Shown here piece by piece: positions 6,193 to 14,575 of a stretch of DNA of 16,734 nt. The stretch is from Oscillospiraceae bacterium (GTDB taxonomy: Bacteria; Bacillota; Clostridia; Oscillospirales; Ruminococcaceae): assembly GCA_900765125.1 (NCBI GenBank), contig CAAFQL010000019.1, positions 1-16,734 of the forward strand. Reading direction: 5' to 3'. The notes beneath the pieces were generated by a model. It saw nothing but the letters and a program-made list of their open reading frames with translations, was not told where the DNA came from and did no database searches. The number at the start of each line of letters is the position of its first letter. Position 1 is the stretch's first letter. The position numbers and the translations under genes are program-made.

Positions 6193-8781
6193 GTGGCTAA
6201 GAAAACTGAATCACAACCAATTTCTGAAATGGATATTGATACAGCAAAGAAAATGGGAGATAAAGCTTTGTCTAAACTTAAGCGGAGAGGGCTTGTCAAA
6301 AGAACAGAAGCTGAAGGGAATAGTCCGGATAAATTCCGGGCTGCCGTTCTCTTTGTCATAATGATACTTTTTATACTTCTCGTTTTTGTAGAAGGCAGCG
6401 CAGGCTGGAATCTTCTTCACAAGATAATACGTGGCTGCTTTGGTGTAACAACGCTTCTTATACCAATACTTATTGGTATGGCGGCGTGGAGAGCTGATTC
6501 AGAAGATGAGAACGACGTTATTCAGGCAACACCAAAGTGGAATATAATTATTACCATAATTATTGCCGGAGCTGTTCAGATACTTTTCAACGGCAGTACA
6601 GGCGAAACAGGTCTTGTAGATTACATAAAGTATCTCTATGAAGACGGCGTGGAACACACATTCGGAAGCGGTGGTGTTATCAGTGCACTGCTTGCCTTTC
6701 CGCTTCTCACATTCCTTGGAACGACCGGAGCACGTATTGTTATTGTGCTGCTTATTTTGGTGCTTATGTTCTGGATCTCCAATAAAAGTCCAAAAGATCT
6801 TATCTACATGATGACTCATCCTTTCAGCAGTGTTGACGGAGATGAAGACGAAGACGACGAATTCAGCATTCCTATGGATTACGTAAATGGAGACGAAAGC
6901 GAGGAAACTCATGTATCCGTATTCAAGAGAATACGCAATTTCTTTTTTGCCAATGGTTCAGATGATTTCACAGATGATACAATGCCGGAATCAGAGTGTC
7001 TGCCTGTTCGTACTTATAAGGCTGATTATCAGGAAAATACTGAAGAAGAATATTATCCTGCCGAAGATCTGTACAACTACAGAAATACAGAATCGGATAA
7101 TCACTTCTACGAAAACGAATCCAAACCACAGATTCTTGACATTGACCCCGTTGATGATATTATTCAGAATACCTACGATCCAAATGCTGAACCTCCTAAA
7201 GGAATAAATCAGGAATTAAAAACTCCCTATGGTATGCCTATAAATGAAGAACAGGCTTCACCAAAGACAGAGATCAGAGAAAAGCCAAAGGCTCCTCCAG
7301 CAATATACAGCGTTCCTCCATTGAACTTCCTGAAAAAAGGTAATATAGTAACAAATACCTCGAAAACTCGTGAGGAAATGTCAGAAAAGGCTGCCGTTCT
7401 TGTAAATACACTGAAAAGCTTTGGAGTCGAAGTACGTATAACTGCTATTTGTCCCGGTCCGTCTGTTACACGCTATGAGATACAGCCGGCTGCCGGTGTA
7501 AAGGTTTCCAAGATAACAAATCTTGCAAACGATATTGCAATGAACCTTGCTGCGGACAGCGTTCGTATTGAAGCCCCGATTCCCGGAAAGCCTGCTATCG
7601 GCATTGAAGTTCCAAATACATCAAAGGATACTGTATCACTTCGTGATATTCTGGAAAGTGATGCATTTAAGAATTCCAAGAGCAAGCTTGCATTTGCAGT
7701 AGGCAAGGATATCGCCGGCAGCGCTATTGTAGGCGATGTGGCAAAAATGCCTCATATGATCATTGCAGGTGCTACAGGCTCAGGTAAATCCGTCTGCACT
7801 AACTCAATTATTATGAGTATTCTCATGAACGCAACTCCTGAGGAAGTAAAGCTCATACTTATTGACCCAAAAATCGTTGAATTCCGTGTATATGAGGGCA
7901 TACCTCATCTTCTTATTCCTGTTGTAACAGACCCGAAGAAAGCTGCTGGCGCACTTAACTGGGCAGTTCAAGAAATGCTCCGCAGATACAAACAGTTTGC
8001 TGAGCTTAATGTTCGTGACATATACGATTACAATCAGAAGGCATCTTTGCCTGACAGTAACCTTACAAAAATGCCTCAGATAGTAATTGCTATTGACGAG
8101 CTTGCTGACCTTATGATGGCAGCTTCCAAAGAAGTCGAAGATGCGATCTGTCGACTGGCTCAGATGGCACGTGCTGCTGGTATGCATCTTATCATTGCAA
8201 CCCAAAGACCTACCACTGATATTATTACAGGTCTTATCAAGGCTAATATCCCAAGCCGTATTGCCCTTTCCGTTATGTCACAGATAGACTCACGTACTAT
8301 TCTTGATATGGGAGGTGCTGAAAAACTTCTGGGGCATGGCGATATGCTCTATCTTCCAAACGGTATGCCAAAGCCTGTACGTGTACAAGGCTGCTATACC
8401 TCTACTGCCGAAATTGAAAAGGTAGTTGAATTTATAAAGAATCAATCACAGAGTACCTATGATGAAAGTATTATTGAAGAGGTTGAACACAATATCCCTG
8501 TTACAAAAGCTGATAAGGCCTCTCAGAACAGCGATACCGGCATAGAAGCAGGAAATGATGATGCTCTCATAGAACAGGCTATCGAATATATTGTACAGGC
8601 AGGGCAAGCATCGACCTCATCACTGCAAAGAAGACTTAAAATAGGCTATGCAAGAGCCGCACGTATTATGGATGAACTGGAAAATATGGGTATTATCGGT
8701 CCGTATGAGGGCGCTAAACCAAGACGTGTTTTGCTTACTCCTCAACAGCTTGCCGAAAGAAAAGCAAATAAATCAAAATAA
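6193..8781 (+). CDS. ftsK: FtsK/SpoIIIE family DNA translocase
   Basis: This is an ATP-driven hexameric double-stranded DNA pump at the division septum, which clears trapped chromosome and, in spore formers, packs DNA into the forespore. Its 862 residues include a membrane region (helices near 49-67, 79-98, 115-133, 160-178 and 180-197). An acidic, low-complexity linker runs from about 205 to 370, then comes the alpha/beta motor. The motor has SFGVEVRITAICPGPSVTRYE (409-429), Walker A GATGSGKS (526-533), Walker B VIAIDELAD (631-639) and IATQRPTTDIITGLIKANIP (668-687). A winged-helix gamma domain (about 790-850) contains TSSLQRRLKIGYARAARIMD and should read oriented DNA signals. The GTG start at 6193 is preceded by AAAGGA 6 bases upstream. 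Whether it serves vegetative division (FtsK) or sporulation (SpoIIIE) cannot be told from sequence. Confidence 0.96.
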   Translation: MAKKTESQPISEMDIDTAKKMGDKALSKLKRRGLVKRTEAEGNSPDKFRAAVLFVIMILFILLVFVEGSAGWNLLHKIIRGCFGVTTLLIPILIGMAAWRADSEDENDVIQATPKWNIIITIIIAGAVQILFNGSTGETGLVDYIKYLYEDGVEHTFGSGGVISALLAFPLLTFLGTTGARIVIVLLILVLMFWISNKSPKDLIYMMTHPFSSVDGDEDEDDEFSIPMDYVNGDESEETHVSVFKRIRNFFFANGSDDFTDDTMPESECLPVRTYKADYQENTEEEYYPAEDLYNYRNTESDNHFYENESKPQILDIDPVDDIIQNTYDPNAEPPKGINQELKTPYGMPINEEQASPKTEIREKPKAPPAIYSVPPLNFLKKGNIVTNTSKTREEMSEKAAVLVNTLKSFGVEVRITAICPGPSVTRYEIQPAAGVKVSKITNLANDIAMNLAADSVRIEAPIPGKPAIGIEVPNTSKDTVSLRDILESDAFKNSKSKLAFAVGKDIAGSAIVGDVAKMPHMIIAGATGSGKSVCTNSIIMSILMNATPEEVKLILIDPKIVEFRVYEGIPHLLIPVVTDPKKAAGALNWAVQEMLRRYKQFAELNVRDIYDYNQKASLPDSNLTKMPQIVIAIDELADLMMAASKEVEDAICRLAQMARAAGMHLIIATQRPTTDIITGLIKANIPSRIALSVMSQIDSRTILDMGGAEKLLGHGDMLYLPNGMPKPVRVQGCYTSTAEIEKVVEFIKNQSQSTYDESIIEEVEHNIPVTKADKASQNSDTGIEAGNDDALIEQAIEYIVQAGQASTSSLQRRLKIGYARAARIMDELENMGIIGPYEGAKPRRVLLTPQQLAERKANKSK

Positions 8782-8802
8782 AACGAAAGGAGCTGCGCAG
8801 AT

Positions 8803-10764
8803 ATGGACAGCTTTCTCCCTGTAACTTACCAAGAAATGAAAAACAGGGGTATAACGCAGCCGGACTTTGTATATATCACAGGCGACGCTTATGTTGACCA
8901 CCCAAGCTTCGGTGCGGCTATTGTATCTCGTCTTATTGAATCACTGGGCTACAGCATCTGTATTATACCGCAGCCTGACTGGCACAGCACAAAGGACTTT
9001 ATGCGTTTCGGCGAGCCGAAACTTGCATTTCTTGTAACAGGCGGAAATATAGATTCTATGGTGGCACATTATACGGCTGCAAAGAGAAAACGCAGCAACG
9101 ATATGTACTCACCGGGCGGAAAAACCGGAAAGCGTCCCGACAGGGCAATTATCACCTATTGCAAAAAGATTCGTGAAGCTTATCCGAATGCAGCCATTGC
9201 AATAGGAGGACTTGAAGCTTCACTCAGACGTTTTGCACACTATGATTATTGGGACGATACAGTTCGTCCGTCTATTCTTGCTGACAGCGGAGCAGATCTT
9301 CTCATGTACGGCATGGGCGAACATCAGATAAAAGAACTATGCCAGAGACTGGAAGCAGGAGAACCTATCTATGCCCTTCGGGATATACGTGGTACCTGCT
9401 ATATGTGTGATACTATTGATACCCCATACGGTGCAGTACAATGTCCGGATTTTTCTCAGGTATGCGCTGATAAAAAGGCTTATGCCAAAGCAACACGTCA
9501 GCAGTATGACCAACAAGACGAGGTTTACGGCAAAACAGTCATACAGCGTCACGGAAATAAAATGCTTGTGCAGAACCCACCCGCTCTTTCGCTGTCTCAG
9601 GAAGAGCTTGACGCTGTATACAGACTCCCTTTTACAAGACGTGTTCATCCTATGTATGATAAAGACGGCGGTGTTCCCGGAATTGAAGAAGTACAGTTTT
9701 CCATAGCACACAACCGAGGCTGTTTTGGTTACTGTAATTTCTGCTCTATCGCTCTCCATCAGGGACGTCGTGTTACCTGCCGAAGCGAAGAGTCTGTTAT
9801 TGAAGAAGCCAAAAAGATAACGGCAATGGAAAATTTCAAGGGATATATCCATGACGTAGGAGGTCCTACAGCGAATTTCCGTCATCCGTCATGTGAAAAA
9901 CAACTTAAAGCAGGTATGTGCAAGGGCAAAAAGTGCCTTGCTCCTACTCCTTGTCCTGCGCTTAAAGCAGATCACAAGGAATACCTTACTATGCTGAAAA
10001 AACTTCGTGCGCTGCCAAAAGTTAAACGTGTATTCATACGAAGCGGTATACGTTTTGACTATCTTCTTGAAGATCCGGACGACAGCTTTTTTAAGGAACT
10101 TGTAAAAGAACACGTAAGCGGTCAGCTTAAAGTGGCACCTGAACATTGCAGCAATGTTGTTCTGGATAAAATGGGTAAGCCTCATATTGAAACCTATAAC
10201 CGCTTTCAAAAACGTTTTTACGAGATCACGAAAAGCATCGGAAAAGAACAGTATCTCGTTCCATATCTGATGTCCTCTCATCCTGGAAGTACACTTCAGG
10301 AAGCAATAAATCTTGCTCTGTATCTTCGTGACCATAATATACACCCCGAACAGGTTCAGGATTTTTACCCGACACCGGGTACAATATCAACTTGTATGTA
10401 TTACACAGAGCTTGACCCTTATACTATGGAAAAGGTCTACGTTCCAAAAACTCCAAAGGATAAGGCTATGCAGAGAGCACTTTTACAGTATTATATGCCG
10501 AAGAACCGTGAGCTTGTTCTGGAGGCACTTAAACGTGCTGGCAGATATGACCTCATAGGAACAGGCAAGGGCTGTCTTGCAGCGCCTGAATCTGTAGGCA
10601 GCAATAATAGCGGAAGGAAAGGAGAAACCGGCAGATGGCAACATCAAACAGGAAACCGAGCAAAAACTCATCGTCCAAAAGCTCAGGCAGCAGGAAGAAA
10701 CAGAGTTCAGGCTCAAAACAACAAAACAGAAACCAGAAAAAGAAAGTCTCGGAAGCCAAGGTAA
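8803..10764 (+). CDS. ygiQ: YgiQ family radical SAM protein (UPF0313)
   Basis: YgiQ-type radical SAM enzymes bind a 4Fe-4S cluster and cleave S-adenosylmethionine; their reaction is not established. The 653-residue product opens with PVTYQEMKNRGITQPDFVYI and VDHPSFGAAIVSRL. It contains MYSPGGKTGKRPDRA (101-115) and IGGLEASLRRFAHYDYW (134-150). The cluster motif is CFGYCNFC (Cys307, Cys311, Cys314). SGIRFDYLL, LKVAPEHCS and VQDFYPTPGTIST follow in the usual order. The conserved part ends near 592 (GTGKGCLAAP). The last 60 residues are a basic, low-complexity tail, common in the family. The tail overlaps the first 130 bases of the next gene in another frame. AAAGGAG lies 10 bases before the ATG. 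Family assignment is firm; the substrate is unknown. Confidence 0.93.
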   Translation: MDSFLPVTYQEMKNRGITQPDFVYITGDAYVDHPSFGAAIVSRLIESLGYSICIIPQPDWHSTKDFMRFGEPKLAFLVTGGNIDSMVAHYTAAKRKRSNDMYSPGGKTGKRPDRAIITYCKKIREAYPNAAIAIGGLEASLRRFAHYDYWDDTVRPSILADSGADLLMYGMGEHQIKELCQRLEAGEPIYALRDIRGTCYMCDTIDTPYGAVQCPDFSQVCADKKAYAKATRQQYDQQDEVYGKTVIQRHGNKMLVQNPPALSLSQEELDAVYRLPFTRRVHPMYDKDGGVPGIEEVQFSIAHNRGCFGYCNFCSIALHQGRRVTCRSEESVIEEAKKITAMENFKGYIHDVGGPTANFRHPSCEKQLKAGMCKGKKCLAPTPCPALKADHKEYLTMLKKLRALPKVKRVFIRSGIRFDYLLEDPDDSFFKELVKEHVSGQLKVAPEHCSNVVLDKMGKPHIETYNRFQKRFYEITKSIGKEQYLVPYLMSSHPGSTLQEAINLALYLRDHNIHPEQVQDFYPTPGTISTCMYYTELDPYTMEKVYVPKTPKDKAMQRALLQYYMPKNRELVLEALKRAGRYDLIGTGKGCLAAPESVGSNNSGRKGETGRWQHQTGNRAKTHRPKAQAAGRNRVQAQNNKTETRKRKSRKPR

Positions 10765-11675
10765 TGGGGGTAGGAACGTTTCTGATACTGATTGTGGCGT
10801 TTTTATACCGTGCATCGGGCTGTAATGTTGATCTTAGCAGCATTACCGATACAAAAACAGGAACAGGCGACCCCGGAAGTATTACAAATATCCATTATCT
10901 GGACGTAGGTCAGGGTGACAGTACACTTATCTGCGGTTCAGAAAAAACTGTCCTTATTGATGGTGGTGAGCGTGAATACGGCGATACTGTTATTGCTGAC
11001 CTTAAAGAATATGGAGTAGAAACCATAGACTACGTCATCGGTACACACCCTCATGCAGACCATATAGGCGGTCTGGTGGACGTTCTGCGTTATGCGGCAG
11101 AAAATGACGATCTTTCCATAGGAGAAGTAATTATCCCTGACGTACCGGAAGATGATATTCCCACATCTTATACATATCAGAATTTCCTTGACGGCATAGA
11201 CAGAAACAATATCGGCGTAACATTTGCAGAGTATAAAATGACAATAGATATCGGCAGCGGTGTTATGACTCTTTATCCCCCAATTACAGGCAAGAATTAC
11301 AATTCTCTCAATGACTATTCTGTCTGCGCTTATCTTGAATGCGGAGATACATCATTCTTCTTTACAGGAGATATGGAAAAACCTGAGGAGCGTGATCTCC
11401 TCCAATCAGGCTGTCTGGACGGTTTGGAAGCTGATGTTCTGAAAGCAGGACATCACGGAAGCTCAACATCATCATCAGAAGAGTTACTTGATCAGCTCGA
11501 CCCCGATTATGTTGTAATATCATGCGGTACGGGAAACAGTTACGGACATCCACATAAGGAAGCATTGCAACGTTTTAACGAATATGCTGATAAAGTTTAC
11601 CGCACTGATACTGACGGCACTGTGACCTGTACCACAGACGGTAAAACTCTTGCATGGTCAGTGAAAGGTGATTAA
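10635..11675 (+). CDS. ComEC-like metallo-beta-lactamase-fold hydrolase, membrane-anchored
   Basis: The 346-residue protein has a Ser/Lys/Asn/Gln-rich head (1-40) and one membrane helix (about 44-60). A metallo-beta-lactamase domain like the C-terminal part of the competence protein ComEC follows. Motifs are YLDVGQGDST (88-97), THPHADHIGG (137-146, zinc ligands), FTGDMEKPEE (243-252), GHHGS (272-276) and GHPH (304-307). Related domains are predicted or shown to be zinc-dependent nucleases, so an extracytoplasmic nuclease is plausible, though the substrate is unproven. SGC at 61-63 after the helix could be a weak lipobox. The start is supported by AAAGGAG 10 bases upstream, even though it lies inside the ygiQ reading frame. 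The DUF3006 gene follows 5 bases after the stop, an association seen in other Firmicutes. Confidence 0.9.
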   Translation: MATSNRKPSKNSSSKSSGSRKKQSSGSKQQNRNQKKKVSEAKVMGVGTFLILIVAFLYRASGCNVDLSSITDTKTGTGDPGSITNIHYLDVGQGDSTLICGSEKTVLIDGGEREYGDTVIADLKEYGVETIDYVIGTHPHADHIGGLVDVLRYAAENDDLSIGEVIIPDVPEDDIPTSYTYQNFLDGIDRNNIGVTFAEYKMTIDIGSGVMTLYPPITGKNYNSLNDYSVCAYLECGDTSFFFTGDMEKPEERDLLQSGCLDGLEADVLKAGHHGSSTSSSEELLDQLDPDYVVISCGTGNSYGHPHKEALQRFNEYADKVYRTDTDGTVTCTTDGKTLAWSVKGD

Positions 11676-11680
11676 AAATT

Positions 11681-11899
11681 ATGTTTTACAGTATAGACCG
11701 TTTTGAAGAAAATTTCGCAGTTTTGATTTCTGATGAGGACGGCTCTTCCATCACAGTTCCAAGAGAGCATATCCCTATTGAAGCAGAAGAGGGTGGCTTA
11801 CTTTCCTTTACAGAAGGGCAGTATACTTATGATCCGGAGGAAACTTCAAGGCGCAGAAAAAGGCTGTTTATGCTTACAAAAAAACTTAGCGAAAAGTGA
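11681..11899 (+). CDS. DUF3006 domain protein
   Basis: The 72-residue protein matches the DUF3006 pattern: a RFEENFAVLISD opening, then SITVPREHIPIEAEEGGLL (an Asp/Glu-rich strand with VPR and the EGG turn), then a basic C-terminal segment (SRRRKRLFMLTKKL). The function is unknown. The fold is predicted to be a small beta-rich domain. AAAGGTG lies 10 bases before the ATG. Its place directly after the ComEC-like hydrolase suggests a partner or accessory of that enzyme, which is inference from gene order. The flavoprotein gene begins 8 bases after its last base, and that gene's ribosome site overlaps this stop codon, so translation is probably coupled. Confidence 0.82.
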   Translation: MFYSIDRFEENFAVLISDEDGSSITVPREHIPIEAEEGGLLSFTEGQYTYDPEETSRRRKRLFMLTKKLSEK

Positions 11900-11906
11900 G
11901 GAACTC

Positions 11907-13154
11907 ATGGAAACAGATCATCTAATAATCGGCGGAGGTGCAGCAGGAGTTTTTGCAGCTCTAACGGCAGCATCATTCGGCGGAAACTGCATTATCCTTG
12001 AGAAAAACGAGTACATCGGACGAAAGCTGCGTATAACGGGAAAAGGCAGATGCAATCTCACAAATAATTGTACTACAGATACCCTTATCTCCAAGATACC
12101 ACGTAACGGAAGGTTTTTATACAGTGCATTTTCCAAATGTTCTCCACAGGATGTTATGGATTATTTTGAATCCATAGGTGTACCGCTTAAAACAGAACGT
12201 GGAAATCGTGTGTTCCCTGTAAGCGACAAAGCTGCCGACATAACAGAAGCTCTAAAAAAAGCACTGAAAAAGGCAAGTATTCCCGTTGTACACACTAAAG
12301 TAAAAAAGCTTGTCATTGAAAACGGACGCTGTTTAGGTGCTGTTACATCAGACGGAAAAGTTTACAGGGCAAGAAATGTCCTCGTTGCAACAGGCGGGGT
12401 CTCATATCCTGTGACAGGGTCAACAGGCGACGGATATAACTTCGCAAAGGCAGCAGGTCACACTATAACAGATCCGCAGCCATCGCTTATCCCTCTTGAA
12501 GTACGGGAAAAATGGTGCTCAGATGCAGCAGGACTTACTCTTAAAAATGTCCGCATGAGGATATTTGATAAAAATAGATGCCGCTACGACGAGCAAGGCG
12601 AGATAATGCTTATGGGCTACGGCATATCAGGTCCATTAACTCTAAGTTCCAGCGCAATACTTTGTGTTCCTTTTGACTCTGACAGATACACGGCTGAAAT
12701 AGATCTGAAACCTGCACTTTCAGAGCAGCAGCTTGACAGCAGGATACTGCGTGAAATAGATTCTGCACCTAATTCAATATTGGGGCAGCTTATGAGAAAA
12801 CTTCTTCCGGGACAGCTCATTACTGCTGTATGCGATTTGTGCGGTCTCGCACCTGATATGAAAGTAAACTGCATGACAAAGCAACAGCGGCTTAAAATAA
12901 TCTCTCAGCTGAAGAAGATGTCGCTTCATATAACAGGCACAAGACCTGTTGAAGAAGCTATCATAACACGTGGAGGAATATCGGTAAAAGAAATAAACGC
13001 TAAAACAATGGAATCAAAAATCATGCCGGGGCTTTATTTTGCAGGTGAAATAATAGATGTCGACGGCTATACAGGCGGATTTAATTTACAAATAGCTTTT
13101 TCGACCGCATACTGTGCAGGCGTTGCTATGACACAGGCGGTTCTAATAAACTAA
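11907..13154 (+). CDS. NAD(P)/FAD-dependent oxidoreductase, HI0933/BaiN family
   Basis: This flavoprotein has 415 residues, normal for the family. A dinucleotide-binding fold opens the protein: LIIGGGAAGVFAALTAA (6-22), with LEKNEYIGRKLRITGKGRCNLTN (31-53), the signature of the group. VLVATGGVSYPVTGSTGDGY (158-177) is the second FAD contact. MGYGISGPLTLSSSA (236-250) and TRGGISVKEI (354-363) follow, and LYFAGEIIDVDGYTGGFNLQ (376-395) near the C-terminus closes the flavin site. Members include BaiN, linked to bile-acid dehydroxylation, but most have no known substrate; no bile-acid gene is nearby, so I give no symbol. The ATG at 11907 has GTGAGGA just upstream. The same frame is open back to 11733, but that part lies over the DUF3006 gene and is rejected. 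Probably cytoplasmic. Confidence 0.92.
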   Translation: METDHLIIGGGAAGVFAALTAASFGGNCIILEKNEYIGRKLRITGKGRCNLTNNCTTDTLISKIPRNGRFLYSAFSKCSPQDVMDYFESIGVPLKTERGNRVFPVSDKAADITEALKKALKKASIPVVHTKVKKLVIENGRCLGAVTSDGKVYRARNVLVATGGVSYPVTGSTGDGYNFAKAAGHTITDPQPSLIPLEVREKWCSDAAGLTLKNVRMRIFDKNRCRYDEQGEIMLMGYGISGPLTLSSSAILCVPFDSDRYTAEIDLKPALSEQQLDSRILREIDSAPNSILGQLMRKLLPGQLITAVCDLCGLAPDMKVNCMTKQQRLKIISQLKKMSLHITGTRPVEEAIITRGGISVKEINAKTMESKIMPGLYFAGEIIDVDGYTGGFNLQIAFSTAYCAGVAMTQAVLIN

Positions 13155-13175
13155 TTTTTATTAAAGGAGAAACAT

Positions 13176-13850
13176 ATGAAAACAACAAACATCGCCATTG
13201 ACGGCCCTGCCGGGGCAGGCAAAAGCAGCATTGCAAGGGAGATCTCTTCGGAACTTGGATTCATCTATGTGGATACCGGCGCACTCTATCGTACCATTGC
13301 CCTTTATGCACAGATGCACAGTATCGAAAGTGTTGAAATGCTCGTAAGACAGCTTGACGAAATCGAAATTGAGCTTAGCTTCATAGGCGGTACACAGCGA
13401 ATATCCCTTTGCGGTGAGGACGTTACTGACGATATAAGAACACCTGAGATCTCTATGGGCGCATCAAAAGTTTCTGCAATACCAGAGGTAAGAGAATTCC
13501 TTTTTGACCTCCAGCAAAAAATAGCACGTGAGCATAACGTCATCATGGATGGACGTGACATTGGAACAGTAGTTCTTCCTGATGCTGATCTGAAAATATT
13601 CCTTACAGCCTCTGCTGATGAACGTGCAAGCCGCCGTTATCTTGAGCTTAAAGAAAAGGCTGATTGTCCTACCTATGAGGAAATACGTGCAGATATTATA
13701 CAACGTGATTACAATGACTCACACCGTGACATTGCACCTCTTCGTCAGGCTGAGGATGCCGTTCTCGTAGACACAACAGATATGGGATTTCACGAGGTTT
13801 GCGAAGAAATAATTTCACTCATAAGAGATCGTCTGGAGCTTGATGATTAA
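13176..13850 (+). CDS. cmk: Cytidylate kinase
   Basis: Cytidylate kinase phosphorylates CMP and dCMP with ATP in pyrimidine salvage and supplies CDP for DNA and phospholipid synthesis. The 224-residue product has the P-loop DGPAGAGKS (10-18), YVDTGALYRTIAL (31-43), VTDDIRTPEI (83-92), MDGRDIGTVVLPDADLKIFL (124-143) and a lid/base region RDYNDSHRDIAPLRQAEDA (177-195) ending VDTTD. All are family landmarks and the length is typical. AAAGGAG lies 6 bases before the ATG. The plsC gene follows after 11 bases; the cmk-plsC-ispH-rpsA order is common in Clostridia and supports the call. Confidence 0.97.
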   Translation: MKTTNIAIDGPAGAGKSSIAREISSELGFIYVDTGALYRTIALYAQMHSIESVEMLVRQLDEIEIELSFIGGTQRISLCGEDVTDDIRTPEISMGASKVSAIPEVREFLFDLQQKIAREHNVIMDGRDIGTVVLPDADLKIFLTASADERASRRYLELKEKADCPTYEEIRADIIQRDYNDSHRDIAPLRQAEDAVLVDTTDMGFHEVCEEIISLIRDRLELDD

Positions 13851-13861
13851 AGGAGAATACT

Positions 13862-14572
13862 ATGAAATATCATATTCTTGATTTTATTTACAAGTTTGTA
13901 TGTGTAATAGTAAGAGTATTTTTGTTCCCTGTATACAGCATTCACTTTGAAGGCCGTGAAAATATCCCAAAAGGTACAACTTCAATATTTGCATCCAACC
14001 ATAGAAGCTATCTTGACCCTGTACTGGTAGCTCTTGCAAAACCTAATCCATTCAGTTTTATAGCAAAAGAATCTTTATTTAAAAAACCGGGATTTTCTCA
14101 CTTGATAAGACTTCTCGGTGCAATTCCGTCCTCATGGTCAAAGGATCCTGATTACAATGTCATGGAAGCTGCTTCAAGCAAACTCCATTCCGGATACCAT
14201 ATGACAATTTTTCCGGAAGGCACACGTCATACTGACGGAAAGGTCGGCAGAGGTAAAACAGGAGTCTGCGTTCTCTCAGTAAAAAGCGGAGTTCCTGTAG
14301 TGCCGGTTGGTCTTATCTTCAATTCCAACAATCTTCACTTCCGCAGTAAGATCTGCGTACGCATAGGAAAGCCCTTTTACCCTGAAAATTACGGTCTGAA
14401 TACCAAGTCAAGTCCTATAGAAATGAAAAAAATGAAGGATGATATAATGTCATCAATCAAATATATGGTTGAACAAAATCCGCCTTTTGAAATAATTCAC
14501 GATGAACCTAAACACAAATCCGACCGTGAAAAAAAGCGTGCAGAGAAAATAAATTCTTCTAAGGAGGATTAA
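13862..14572 (+). CDS. plsC: 1-acyl-sn-glycerol-3-phosphate acyltransferase (PlsC family)
   Basis: PlsC transfers a fatty acyl chain to lysophosphatidate, giving phosphatidate, the precursor of membrane phospholipids, on the inner face of the membrane. The 236-residue product has an N-terminal hydrophobic stretch (8-27). NHRSYLD (46-52) is the HX4D active-site motif (His47, Asp52). FIAKESLFKKP (66-76) is the second block, FPEGTR (117-122) the third, and VPVVPVGLI (144-152) the fourth. AAAGGAG lies 6 bases before the ATG. The C-terminal 30 residues are basic and disordered. The last codons contain the AAGGAGG ribosome site of the next gene, so translation of the two is probably coupled. Close relatives that acylate other lysolipids cannot be excluded. 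Confidence 0.93.
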   Translation: MKYHILDFIYKFVCVIVRVFLFPVYSIHFEGRENIPKGTTSIFASNHRSYLDPVLVALAKPNPFSFIAKESLFKKPGFSHLIRLLGAIPSSWSKDPDYNVMEAASSKLHSGYHMTIFPEGTRHTDGKVGRGKTGVCVLSVKSGVPVVPVGLIFNSNNLHFRSKICVRIGKPFYPENYGLNTKSSPIEMKKMKDDIMSSIKYMVEQNPPFEIIHDEPKHKSDREKKRAEKINSSKED

Positions 14573-14575
14573 GCT

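Noticed and set aside
10813..10826. Lipoprotein signal in the ComEC-like hydrolase (SGC at residues 61-63)
   Set aside because: The -3 position is Ala and an Arg interrupts the hydrophobic stretch just before it; an ordinary membrane anchor explains it as well.
11733..11906. Longer N-terminus for the flavoprotein
   Set aside because: It overlaps the DUF3006 gene, has no ribosome site, and the FAD fold begins right after the ATG at 11907, which has GTGAGGA upstream.
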